64,000 bases of DNA from positions 1-64,000 of the forward strand of contig CAZSDP010000014.1 in assembly GCA_964605665.1 (NCBI GenBank), given 5' to 3'. Under the pieces are notes generated by a model. It was not told the DNA's origin, did not search any database, and saw only the letters and a list, made by a program, of their open reading frames with translations. This document shows positions 9,119 to 16,622 of the stretch, in pieces (position 1 is the first letter of the stretch; each line of letters starts with the position of its first letter). A program made the position numbers and the translations under genes. This stretch comes from CAZSDP01 sp964605665 (lineage in GTDB: Bacteria; Planctomycetota; UBA8108; UBA1146).

Positions 9119-9730
9119 ATGTCTCTGACTCCCTGGCTCCTCTTCCCCACCGTCGGTGCTGCCATCGGGTACAGCACCAACTGGCTTGCGGTGAAGATGC
9201 TCTTTCGACCAAGAAAACCGCGAAGGATCCTCGGGACCGAAGTCCAAGGGGTGATTCCGCGACGACAGTCCGATCTCGCCGCGAGTGTCGCTCGCACCGT
9301 TGAAGAAGAACTCCTATCGAAGGACGACATCCAGAAGTTGGTGACGTCGATCGCCGAGAGTGACCGCGTGCGCGATCTCTTACATCAACGGGTCGACAAG
9401 TTGATCACCGATCAACTCAACAGTTTCGGCCCTCTGGTGCGGACCTTCGTCTCCAATGACATCATCGATTCTTTGAAATCGAAAATCGAAGTGGAGATCA
9501 TGAGTTTCATCGGGAACATGAGTGAAGAGTTGCATCATGGCCTCGGCGAGCATCTCGATATCCATGAGATGGTCCAACAACGGATCGAGTCCTTCGATCT
9601 CGATCGCCTCGAAGAGATCGTCTTTCGCATCGCAAAGAAGGAGCTGCGACACATCGAGATCCTCGGCGGGGTACTGGGAGCAGCGATCGGCCTGGTTCAG
9701 GCGGGTTTACTCGTCTTCATCGATCGATAG
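9119..9730 (+). CDS. DUF445 family membrane protein
   Basis: A 203-residue protein that begins with the family signature GAAIGYSTNWLAVKMLFRP and ends in a hydrophobic hairpin (GGVLGAAIGLVQAGLLVFI), as in YheB-like DUF445 proteins. The middle is a helical, coiled-coil-like region. Function is not established. It starts three bases after the rhomboid stop, so it is the last gene of the GT-GT-rhomboid-DUF445 operon. Confidence 0.85.
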   Translation: MSLTPWLLFPTVGAAIGYSTNWLAVKMLFRPRKPRRILGTEVQGVIPRRQSDLAASVARTVEEELLSKDDIQKLVTSIAESDRVRDLLHQRVDKLITDQLNSFGPLVRTFVSNDIIDSLKSKIEVEIMSFIGNMSEELHHGLGEHLDIHEMVQQRIESFDLDRLEEIVFRIAKKELRHIEILGGVLGAAIGLVQAGLLVFIDR

Positions 9731-9783
9731 CCTCTCGCCAAAGTCTTCCTTAGCGACGAAAGTGGCAGCAACTCAGCAGAGCT

Positions 9784-10197
9784 CTACCACTCCTTGAAGA
9801 CCTTCGCGATCCCCGGCCCCTCCACGTGCATCTTGAACTCGTTGAAGAAACCCCACGGAGTCTCGAGAACCTCGTAGCCGACCCCGCGCAACCGCTCCGC
9901 CACATCATCGAGAATCGACTGAGCTCCCGCCGGTTCCGCACGGTCGAGAGAGAGATGGGCGAAGGAGTGAAGCACGACCCGCGGCACATCGACCTTTCGA
10001 GCATGCCACTTGAGATTCTTGGCGATACGACGGGCACAACCGGTGGCGTCCTCGAGATCTGCACTCTCCACTTGGAGCCAGGCGAGAATGGCCGGCCCCT
10101 CGGTCGACCCTTCCGACCTGCTTTCGTCAGCGCTCTCGAGGTTCTTCGTGTGGGTGCTGAACCAAAATTCGCGAACATGGAACATCAGCATCTTCAT
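9784..10197 (-). CDS. Free-standing archaeal-type threonyl-tRNA synthetase editing domain
   Basis: A complete 137-residue protein that corresponds to the N-terminal editing domain of archaeal ThrRS (tRNA-Thr_ED, a D-aminoacyl-tRNA-deacylase-like fold). Matching landmarks are MKMLMFHVREFWF at the start, AWLQVESADLED, VPRVVLHSFAHLS with the substrate-pocket His/Ala/His-like stretch, and GYEVLETPWGFFNEF at the end. No aminoacylation or anticodon-binding domain is attached. Expected role: trans-hydrolysis of mischarged Ser-tRNA(Thr). GAGG lies 7 bases before the ATG, inside an unusual leader hairpin (see 10203-10274). It is convergent with the DUF445 operon. Confidence 0.78.
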   Translation of the reverse strand: MKMLMFHVREFWFSTHTKNLESADESRSEGSTEGPAILAWLQVESADLEDATGCARRIAKNLKWHARKVDVPRVVLHSFAHLSLDRAEPAGAQSILDDVAERLRGVGYEVLETPWGFFNEFKMHVEGPGIAKVFKEW

Positions 10198-10202
10198 CGG
10201 AA

Positions 10203-10274
10203 ATCCTCACCGCACGGGGATCGAACTCGCACCGTTTGCTCAACGGAGGATTCTGCCGACTGAAGAGTGAGAAT
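10203..10274 (-). promoter_or_regulatory. tRNA-like leader element before the ThrRS-editing-domain gene
   Basis: On the minus strand this 72-nt segment starts ATTCTCA and ends TGAGGAT, which pair over seven positions (one G-U). Inside are a D-arm-like CTTCAGTCGGCAGAA, a hairpin CCGT...ACGG with a 7-nt loop, and AGTTCGATCCC resembling a T-arm/B-box. The T-arm and anticodon stems pair imperfectly and no CCA follows, so it is not a normal tRNA. The Shine-Dalgarno GAGG of the downstream gene is part of the closing stem. It may be a tRNA mimic controlling translation, or a decayed tRNA gene. Confidence 0.35.
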
Positions 10275-10350
10275 CAACGTCGCTCAGGAAGGAACGAAGG
10301 ATGCGGCACAATCGGAAAGATCGGCGCAGGTGGTTCTTCCCCCCCCACAG

Positions 10351-10434
10351 CTCTCACTGAACAGCTCTCACTGAACAGGTCTCACTGAACAGGTCTCACT
10401 GAACAGGTCTCACTGAACAGCTCTCACAAAACAT
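10351..10434. repeat. Five-copy 14-bp tandem repeat
   Basis: Five 14-bp units of (C/G)TCTCACTGAACAG at 10351-10420, then a decayed sixth (10421-10434). Preceded by a run of C. Noncoding. Confidence 0.9.
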
Positions 10435-10459
10435 CGAGCGCCAAATATCGAACGCTCAA

Positions 10460-10732
10460 TGCCCGAAGGACACCGCCCGAAGGACACCGCCCGAAGGACA
10501 CCGCCCGAAGGACACNNNNNNNNNNNNNNNNNNNNNNNNNNNNNNNNNNNNNNNNNNNNNNNNNNNNNNNNNNNNNNNNNNNNNNNNNNNNNNNNNNNNN
10601 NNNNNNNNNNNNNNNGACACCGCCCGAAGGACACCGCCCGAAGGACACCGCCCGAAGGACACCGCCCGAAGGACACCGCCCGAAAGACACCGCCCGAAAG
10701 ACACCGCCCGAAAGACACCGCCCGAAGGACAG
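10460..10732. repeat. 14-bp tandem repeat array interrupted by a gap
   Basis: Units of CGCCCGAAGGACAC: four before the N run (10460-10515), a 5-base remnant and eight after it (10621-10732), three of these with an A for G change. Copy number is at least 12 but the true array length is hidden by the gap. The reverse complement of the unit contains TCCTTCGG, also present in the 4451-4534 array. Confidence 0.92.
10516..10615. other. Assembly gap (100 N) within the repeat array
   Basis: 100 N placeholder; both flanks end in the same GACAC of the 14-bp repeat, so the assembler broke on the repeat. The real size is unknown. Confidence 0.95.
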
Positions 10733-10853
10733 TCCCACGGGGAGCAGGAGCCAAGGGAGGAAGGGATGGAGAACCACCCACGCCTCTGAATTTCAAAAGT
10801 GCGACCGTGAACGGATCGCCCACGGTCGCCACACCACCATGGAGCTCACGGCC

Positions 10854-11939
10854 CTACATGCCAGCGCAGGCGGACTGCTGAGCACAATCCAACGCATCGG
10901 AGTCGGGGTCGAGTCCCGACAGCGGGAACGGCTCCGAAGGCGCCGGACCTTCTTGGAACAGGTAATTGAGAAGATAGACCGGATCAGCAAGATTGATGAT
11001 CCCATCGTTGTTGCTATCGGCGGCATCATCACAAGGGTGTTCCGCTCCTCCTTGGAAGAGCCAACTCACCGTGTAAATGACATCACTCACATCGACGACA
11101 CAGTCGTGATTTGCATCACTGCGGATGAAGACCACCTCGACTTCGATCATTCCCCCGCTCGTACTGGGACGACGGGTCTCCCCGTCATTGAGCACCACCA
11201 GATTTCGTTTCGGCGGAGATCCCACCCCGTCGGTGTATGCGAGCTGGGTCACCTGCGGCGCATTCGCCGCGAGATCGATGGAGATCTGCAACAGGGCGAG
11301 CGGCAAGTTGTCGCCCGCCGGCATGAAGTGTCCGTCGATCGGAGTTGCCCAATCGACGATGGCGCAGAGCCAGGCATACGGATCGGCGGGATCGGTGGAG
11401 ACTTCCTGACGGATGAACTCCGCCCCCGCTGTCCCGAGGATGCTGTTGCCGACATCGAATCCTTCGATGGTGATCGTCGCGGGATCGTAGGTCAGCGCCA
11501 CTTCCACACCATTGAGGACCGCAGGGGTGCTGATCAACAACGGGAGACTCAGACCAGTCTGCCCCGGCACGACCTTTCGATCGGGCAGGGAGATCTCGAC
11601 CATCGGGTCGAGCGGTGGGTCAAAGGGTCCCGGAGTCGGATCGGTCCCGGGGAATGGAAATGGTGCGGGGGGAAATGAACCGGAGAGGAACGCGAACTCC
11701 AAGATCGTGGTGATGTCGCCCAACTCCACCGCGCCATTGTCGTTGGCGTCGCCGGCACCCTCCATGGGAGGCGGTGCGCCCCCCGAATAGAGATAGGCGG
11801 CGAGGAACACCGAATCGTCGAGATTGATATTGCCGTCTCCATTGGCATCCCCACGGATAAACATCTGTGCCTCCGCCGGGGAAACCAACATCACGGTCAA
11901 TGTCGCCAAAATCAGCAATTTGAAGGAAACGTGCAGCAT
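10854..11939 (-). CDS. Secreted protein with dockerin pairs flanking a cohesin-like domain
   Basis: The 361-residue form starts at a Met that begins a compact signal peptide (MLHVSFKLL...SPAEA-Q); an alternative ATG at 11972 adds 11 residues. Immediately after cleavage come two dockerin-like loops (GDANGDGNINLDD, GDANDNGAVELGD). A central beta-sandwich-like region (about residues 110-270; PGQTGLSLPLLISTP, GVEVALTYDPATI) resembles cohesin-type domains. Two more loops follow (SDANHDCVVDVSD, ADSNNDGIINLAD) and a Cys-containing tail (DALDCAQQSACAG). Cohesin-like and dockerin-like modules in one protein suggest self-assembly or docking on the cell surface; that is inference. It ends about 120 bp from the 14-bp repeat array. 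Confidence 0.75.
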   Translation of the reverse strand: MLHVSFKLLILATLTVMLVSPAEAQMFIRGDANGDGNINLDDSVFLAAYLYSGGAPPPMEGAGDANDNGAVELGDITTILEFAFLSGSFPPAPFPFPGTDPTPGPFDPPLDPMVEISLPDRKVVPGQTGLSLPLLISTPAVLNGVEVALTYDPATITIEGFDVGNSILGTAGAEFIRQEVSTDPADPYAWLCAIVDWATPIDGHFMPAGDNLPLALLQISIDLAANAPQVTQLAYTDGVGSPPKRNLVVLNDGETRRPSTSGGMIEVEVVFIRSDANHDCVVDVSDVIYTVSWLFQGGAEHPCDDAADSNNDGIINLADPVYLLNYLFQEGPAPSEPFPLSGLDPDSDALDCAQQSACAGM

Positions 11940-12797
11940 GCACTTCCGCCCATCCAACCGGGAGATTCCCATCGCACCCCCAACTTCCAATGCTGGAAGA
12001 ACTTCGATCGCCAATCGCCTCACTGTTCGATCCAGATCCTCTCGGAAAACCTGAAAATACGGGCAGGTTTCCCGGAGAGAGAAAGAGGTGAGCGCACCGT
12101 TCACGGCACCCTCGGTCAGCCGATCGAGGATCTGGTGGGACGGATTATAGAAGCTGGAACGGTCCTGCGAAACTACTGTCTTTTCGAACTGATCTGCCAG
12201 AGCGCGAGGAAGGGAAAGAACTGCCGATCAGCGATGAGCGACAGAGATCCTCCGGGGATCATCTCTCCCTCGGGTGAGTTTTCGAGCGGTTCGATCGACG
12301 CAAGAGTCGCTCATTCGGCGAAAATCGGCCGATTCGTCACGCTTCCAGCGGGCGTACCAAAAAAGGACGCAGAGAGACCGGCCGGCTCCTCCGAAGAGCT
12401 GACGCGGGGAAGATGCCGCCCCTGACGTGGTATCGAGGCGCCAACGCCGCTCGTCCACTTCGATGAGTCGTACGTCGACAATACAGCAGAATCGCTCCTC
12501 CCCCCGCCTTCCCAAGATGGGATCGGACGGTAAGAAATCGACTGCGGGGAGATCGATCGGCGCCCAAAATCGGGGGAAAGTGCCTCCAGGCGGTGGAGCG
12601 GTCGACTTCCAGCCGCCAAAAGAGCTAAAATCTGACCGATCTGGTGCCTTTGTCACCGAAATGATACGATATGGTTAGCAACTAACCGCTTCTGATGCGG
12701 AGAGAACCCGCCTCTCTTGCGCAGCCAGTCGACGTGAAGGCCCCTCCTCGACGGCAAGAGGGGTTTCGCTCGATCACATGCTGAGAGGATGTCCCCG
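11940..12797. other. Intergenic region, divergent promoters expected
   Basis: About 860 bases between the divergent dockerin/cohesin and kinase genes. Long open frames here are low-complexity and have no recognisable domain. Visible structure: an inverted repeat at 12673-12687 and a G/C hairpin (CCCCTC...GAGGGG, about 12741-12763) just upstream of the kinase ribosome site. Confidence 0.45.
12673..12687. promoter_or_regulatory. Possible operator: GGTTAG-CAA-CTAACC
   Basis: Perfect 6-bp inverted repeat with a 3-base centre, 110 bp upstream of the kinase start in a short AT-richer patch. Could be a repressor/activator site or a small hairpin; no matching second copy was noticed. Confidence 0.3.
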
Positions 12798-15700
12798 ATG
12801 CCCGGCATCTTTGAGGAAGGACAACTCCTCAACCACCGGTATCGACTCGATCGCTCGATCGGAGTCGGCGGGATGGGTGAAGTCTGGCTCGCTGCTGATC
12901 TCCATAGCGACGAGCAGGTCGCCTTGAAGACCCTCTTCTCATCGGTGGAAGAAACAGACCGCCGCCGCTTCGAGCGAGAAATCCGAACCCTTCAAAATCT
13001 CGACCATCCCAACATCGTTTCCTTCCGTGATCTCGGTTGGGTCGGCGATCAGCTCTACTTCACCATGGACTACATCGAGGGGACATCTCTCGAAGACGTC
13101 CTCAAGAAGAAGGGCCCGTTCGAGAGCGCCGAAGAGTTCGCTTGGTTGATCCGACTGCTGATCTCGATCACTTCTGCCCTGGGGCACTTGCACACGCAGC
13201 GACTCGTCCACCGCGATGTCAAACCGAGCAACATTTTGCTCTCCTGCGATGGCTCGACTCCCGGCACCCTCGAAGAGTGGCTCAAAAAGGAGAGTGTCCG
13301 CCCCCACCTGGCGGACTTCGGCTTGGTGAAGGGGAGCGATACGGAAGCCCATCTCACCCAAAGCGTTCTCGGAACTCCGCAGTACATGTCGCCAGAGCAG
13401 ATCGAGGCCTCGAGCGCCGTCGATGCACGCTCCGATCTCTATTCGATCGGCGTCATCCTCTATCGTGCCGCGACGGGACGACTTCCCTTCGAAAGATTGA
13501 GCGATGTCCTCGCGAAGCGGGGAACTCCCGAGATCCGAGAACTCAATCGAACCGTGACCACCGAGTACGAAGATGTGGTCGGTCGATTCCTCGAATTCGA
13601 AGCTCACCGTCGCCCCGCCGACGCGGCTGAAGCGAACGAACTGTTGGGGAGCTTGATCGCTCGAGTCACCGAAGAGCGCGGCGAAATTCACCCGAGACGT
13701 CGCCCCCAACCGACCTTCTCCGGACGCACGGTCGAGATCGATCAGCTCCTCGGTGCCGCGCGACGCGCCGCCCGCGGAGAAGGGCGTTGGGTGAGTCTGA
13801 CCGGGGAGCGCGGTCTCGGTAAAACGTGGCTGGTCACCCGCAGTGATCTTCGAACGCGAGCTCTGGTCAGCGAACAACTCGCCTTCTTCTCCGGAACCTT
13901 CACCGAGGGTTCGCCGCACGGTGGTTACGCCGGACTCCTCGATGGAGTCTTAAGGCACCTCGAACGTCACCATGGAACGGGCAGAGTTCACGAAGCACTC
14001 GGACGTTGGGGACGGCAACTCGTCGATGTTTTTCCAAAACTGAGTGAAGAAAAATGGCATGAGGCGTGCCCGGAGATCGAAGAGGAGATCCCCGTCGAGA
14101 TTCTCAAAGAGCGGTTGATCGAAACCGTCGTGGGAATCTTGACCAACGGAGCCGAAGTCGAGCCGAGAATCCTCTTCTTGGAAGATCTCCATCACTGCGA
14201 CGAATTCGATCTCGAACTGCTGCGACGCGTCCTGCTGACCTCCCTCGAATTACCGATTCTCGTCGTGACCACCCACCGGCAGTCGCTGGAGGGGCAACGT
14301 CCGGCACTCGGACGCCTGATCAAAGAGGTCCGAATCGAAGACCGACTCGACGCGATCGAGCTCGCTCCTTTCGAAGCTCCAGCGGCGGCGACGATGGTTC
14401 GTTCTCTGCTGACCCCCGACCGCCCGATCAGCGAGGGGTTCCTCGATCTCATCATGGAGCGAACCGATGGGGTTCCGCTCTATGTCCTTCACCTCTTCAA
14501 TTCGCTTTGGGCGAAGGAGTTGATCGCCCTCGACGAAGGAGAGTGGGGTGCGGGAAAGGAAGCGGAAGACCTGCCGATTCCAGAATCGACGCGGACCCAC
14601 TTCTTGCTCGCTCTCGACGAAGTCCCTGCCCCCGAACGAAAAGTCTTGAACTTGGGAGCGGTGATCGGACGGCGATTCAGTTTCGAACTGCTCCTTCTCG
14701 TCACCGAGGCCGATGAGTTCGACCTCGATCAATGGTGCAGAAACCTGGTGCACTCGGGAATCTTGGAAGAGTCTCAAGATGGCTTCCGCTTTCAACATGG
14801 ATTTGAACGGGAGATCATCCTCGACCAACTCTCGGGGCCGATGCGCCGCCGCCTTCATGCTCGCGTTGCACAGCATCTCGAAGCGCTCTACGCGAATGAC
14901 ACCGAGAGTCATCTCGATGAGATTGCCGAGCAGATGTATCTCGGTGGGAATCGTGACCGTGCCCTCGATTATCTGAGGCGAGCCGGTACCAAAGCGGAAG
15001 CCGCCTACGCACTGCGACGCGCCCTCGATTTCTTTGACAAGGCGTTGGAGATCTGCAGCTCAGATCGCGATCGACGCTCGGTTCTCACCCGGATTGGAGA
15101 CGTGCAGCTCCGCCTTGGCGAACCGAACGAAGCGCTCCGGCAATTCCGCGAAGCGATCTTCCACTTCACTCAGATCGAAGATCGATTGCTCGCCGATCCC
15201 TCCTCTACCTCTGAACAAGACCGAGAGGATCTCGCCAGTTATGCCGAGCTCCTCCTAAAATTCGGTGAGGTGTACGTCCGCACCAGAGACCACGAACAAG
15301 CGCTCACCCACTTCGAGAAAGCGGAGCGTGTCTTCCGCTTCATCGACAATCGGCAAGGATTGATCATGGCTCTCGGGCGCCAAGGAGCGGCCCATGCTTA
15401 CCGAGAAGAGCTCGATGCTGCCGAAAGTTCCTATCGGCAAGCGGTCGAGATCGACGTCGGTGATGAGCCGACGCGCGGAGTCGTCGTCGCTTTGGGAGGA
15501 CTCGCCTATGTCGATCGGATGCGCGGACGCCTCGAAGAATCTCTCGTTCACACCACTCGAGCATTGGAGATCTCCGAATTGATTGGAGATCGAACCCAGA
15601 GTGCCAACGTCCACATCCAGTTTGGAACCCTATACCGATCGTTGGGAAGGCTCGCCGAAGCGGTTCGATCGTACGAAAAGTCCCTCTCCATCTCGGAACC

Positions 15701-16622
15701 GATCGGAGATCGCAGAGCGATGTCTGTGGCGCTGATGAACCTCGGGCGCACCGCAAGCTTGATGGGGGACTTCCGCCGCAGTCTCGATTCTCTGACGCGG
15801 GCGCGTGAACTTTTCCAGACGATCGGAGATCCACAGGGAGAGATTCTCACCCTTGGAAACTTGGGCACCCTGCACTTCTACCTCGGAGAGTTCAATATCT
15901 CCCGTCGATATCTAGAAGAGTATCGAGAGCTCGCCGAACGGCGAGGATTCCGCCGCGCTCTCGCCGATGCCGATCACTGTCTCGGTGCACTCGAACATGA
16001 ACTCGATCATCTGACCGCCGCTCGAGAGCGATTCGAGTCGAGCCTAGGAGAGTTCGAGCGGGCGGGCGATGAAGAAGGTGTCCTCCACAACCGGGTCGAA
16101 CTCGCCCGAGTTGCTGGCCGTGAAGGAAATCCGCAAAAAGCGCTCGAGAAAGCCCGTTCTGCTGGAGCCCGCGCCGAGGAAATCAAGGCGGCAGAACCAC
16201 GTGCGCACTCACTGCGCGTCGAAGCGGAGGCGCGTCGAGAGTTGGACGATCTCGAGGTTGCTCAAGAGTGTGCGCAAACGGCTCTCGAAATGTTCGAAGC
16301 GCAGGCGCAACCATACGCGGTTTCAGTCTGCCACCGAACATTGGCAAAGATCTATCGCGACCGTGGCTTCGAATGGGCGGACCGAGCGGGACGCCACTTT
16401 GAAAAAGCGCTCAAAGGTTTCGATCGCATCGGCGCCCGTCACGCCCTCGCGGTCACTCGACGGGAATACGGAAGTTTTTTACTTCTGGTCGAGGAAGTGG
16501 AGGAGGCGAGCTCCCTCTTTCAAGAGGCGGCTACAGTCTTCGAGGAATTGGGAAGTCAAGGCGAGCTGATCCGAGTCAACGGTGCTCTCGCTTCCCTCGG
16601 TCTCGATCCCGGAGGTCAGTAA
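12798..16622 (+). CDS. Ser/Thr protein kinase fused to an AAA-type ATPase and TPR array
   Basis: A 1274-residue cytoplasmic regulator. Residues about 15-285 are a Hanks-type kinase with all landmarks: GVGGMGEVW, the VALK lysine, HRDVKPSN, DFG (ADFGLV) and GTPQYMSPEQ. Next is a signal-transduction ATPase of the MalT/NACHT-like kind with Walker A GERGLGKTW (about 336) and Walker B ILFLEDLHH (about 458). From about 690 to the end are tetratricopeptide repeats (e.g. LGEPNEALRQFREAI; LGRLAEAVRSYEKSL). I choose the second ATG because GAGAGG abuts the first one (12789) and is 9 bases from the second. No transmembrane segment is seen. The stop overlaps the next start (TAATG), so kinase and sigma-54 activator are made together. 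Confidence 0.93.
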   Translation: MPGIFEEGQLLNHRYRLDRSIGVGGMGEVWLAADLHSDEQVALKTLFSSVEETDRRRFEREIRTLQNLDHPNIVSFRDLGWVGDQLYFTMDYIEGTSLEDVLKKKGPFESAEEFAWLIRLLISITSALGHLHTQRLVHRDVKPSNILLSCDGSTPGTLEEWLKKESVRPHLADFGLVKGSDTEAHLTQSVLGTPQYMSPEQIEASSAVDARSDLYSIGVILYRAATGRLPFERLSDVLAKRGTPEIRELNRTVTTEYEDVVGRFLEFEAHRRPADAAEANELLGSLIARVTEERGEIHPRRRPQPTFSGRTVEIDQLLGAARRAARGEGRWVSLTGERGLGKTWLVTRSDLRTRALVSEQLAFFSGTFTEGSPHGGYAGLLDGVLRHLERHHGTGRVHEALGRWGRQLVDVFPKLSEEKWHEACPEIEEEIPVEILKERLIETVVGILTNGAEVEPRILFLEDLHHCDEFDLELLRRVLLTSLELPILVVTTHRQSLEGQRPALGRLIKEVRIEDRLDAIELAPFEAPAAATMVRSLLTPDRPISEGFLDLIMERTDGVPLYVLHLFNSLWAKELIALDEGEWGAGKEAEDLPIPESTRTHFLLALDEVPAPERKVLNLGAVIGRRFSFELLLLVTEADEFDLDQWCRNLVHSGILEESQDGFRFQHGFEREIILDQLSGPMRRRLHARVAQHLEALYANDTESHLDEIAEQMYLGGNRDRALDYLRRAGTKAEAAYALRRALDFFDKALEICSSDRDRRSVLTRIGDVQLRLGEPNEALRQFREAIFHFTQIEDRLLADPSSTSEQDREDLASYAELLLKFGEVYVRTRDHEQALTHFEKAERVFRFIDNRQGLIMALGRQGAAHAYREELDAAESSYRQAVEIDVGDEPTRGVVVALGGLAYVDRMRGRLEESLVHTTRALEISELIGDRTQSANVHIQFGTLYRSLGRLAEAVRSYEKSLSISEPIGDRRAMSVALMNLGRTASLMGDFRRSLDSLTRARELFQTIGDPQGEILTLGNLGTLHFYLGEFNISRRYLEEYRELAERRGFRRALADADHCLGALEHELDHLTAARERFESSLGEFERAGDEEGVLHNRVELARVAGREGNPQKALEKARSAGARAEEIKAAEPRAHSLRVEAEARRELDDLEVAQECAQTALEMFEAQAQPYAVSVCHRTLAKIYRDRGFEWADRAGRHFEKALKGFDRIGARHALAVTRREYGSFLLLVEEVEEASSLFQEAATVFEELGSQGELIRVNGALASLGLDPGGQ

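Noticed and set aside
10351..10732. Possible CRISPR array
   Set aside because: Units are 14 bp and directly contiguous, with no unique spacers and no cas genes nearby.
10459..10881. Open frames reading through the 14-bp array (repeated HRPKDTARR-type peptides on both strands)
   Set aside because: The 14-bp unit shifts frame each copy and is stop-free by composition only; the frames run through the N gap and have no start signal or homology.
12228..12656. 142-codon minus-strand frame in the kinase upstream region
   Set aside because: No ribosome site, no recognisable fold, and it would cover the divergent promoter region.
12741..12766. Terminator-like hairpin before the kinase gene
   Set aside because: Only a 6-bp stem with an 11-nt loop and TTTCG after it; too weak to call, though an attenuator is conceivable.
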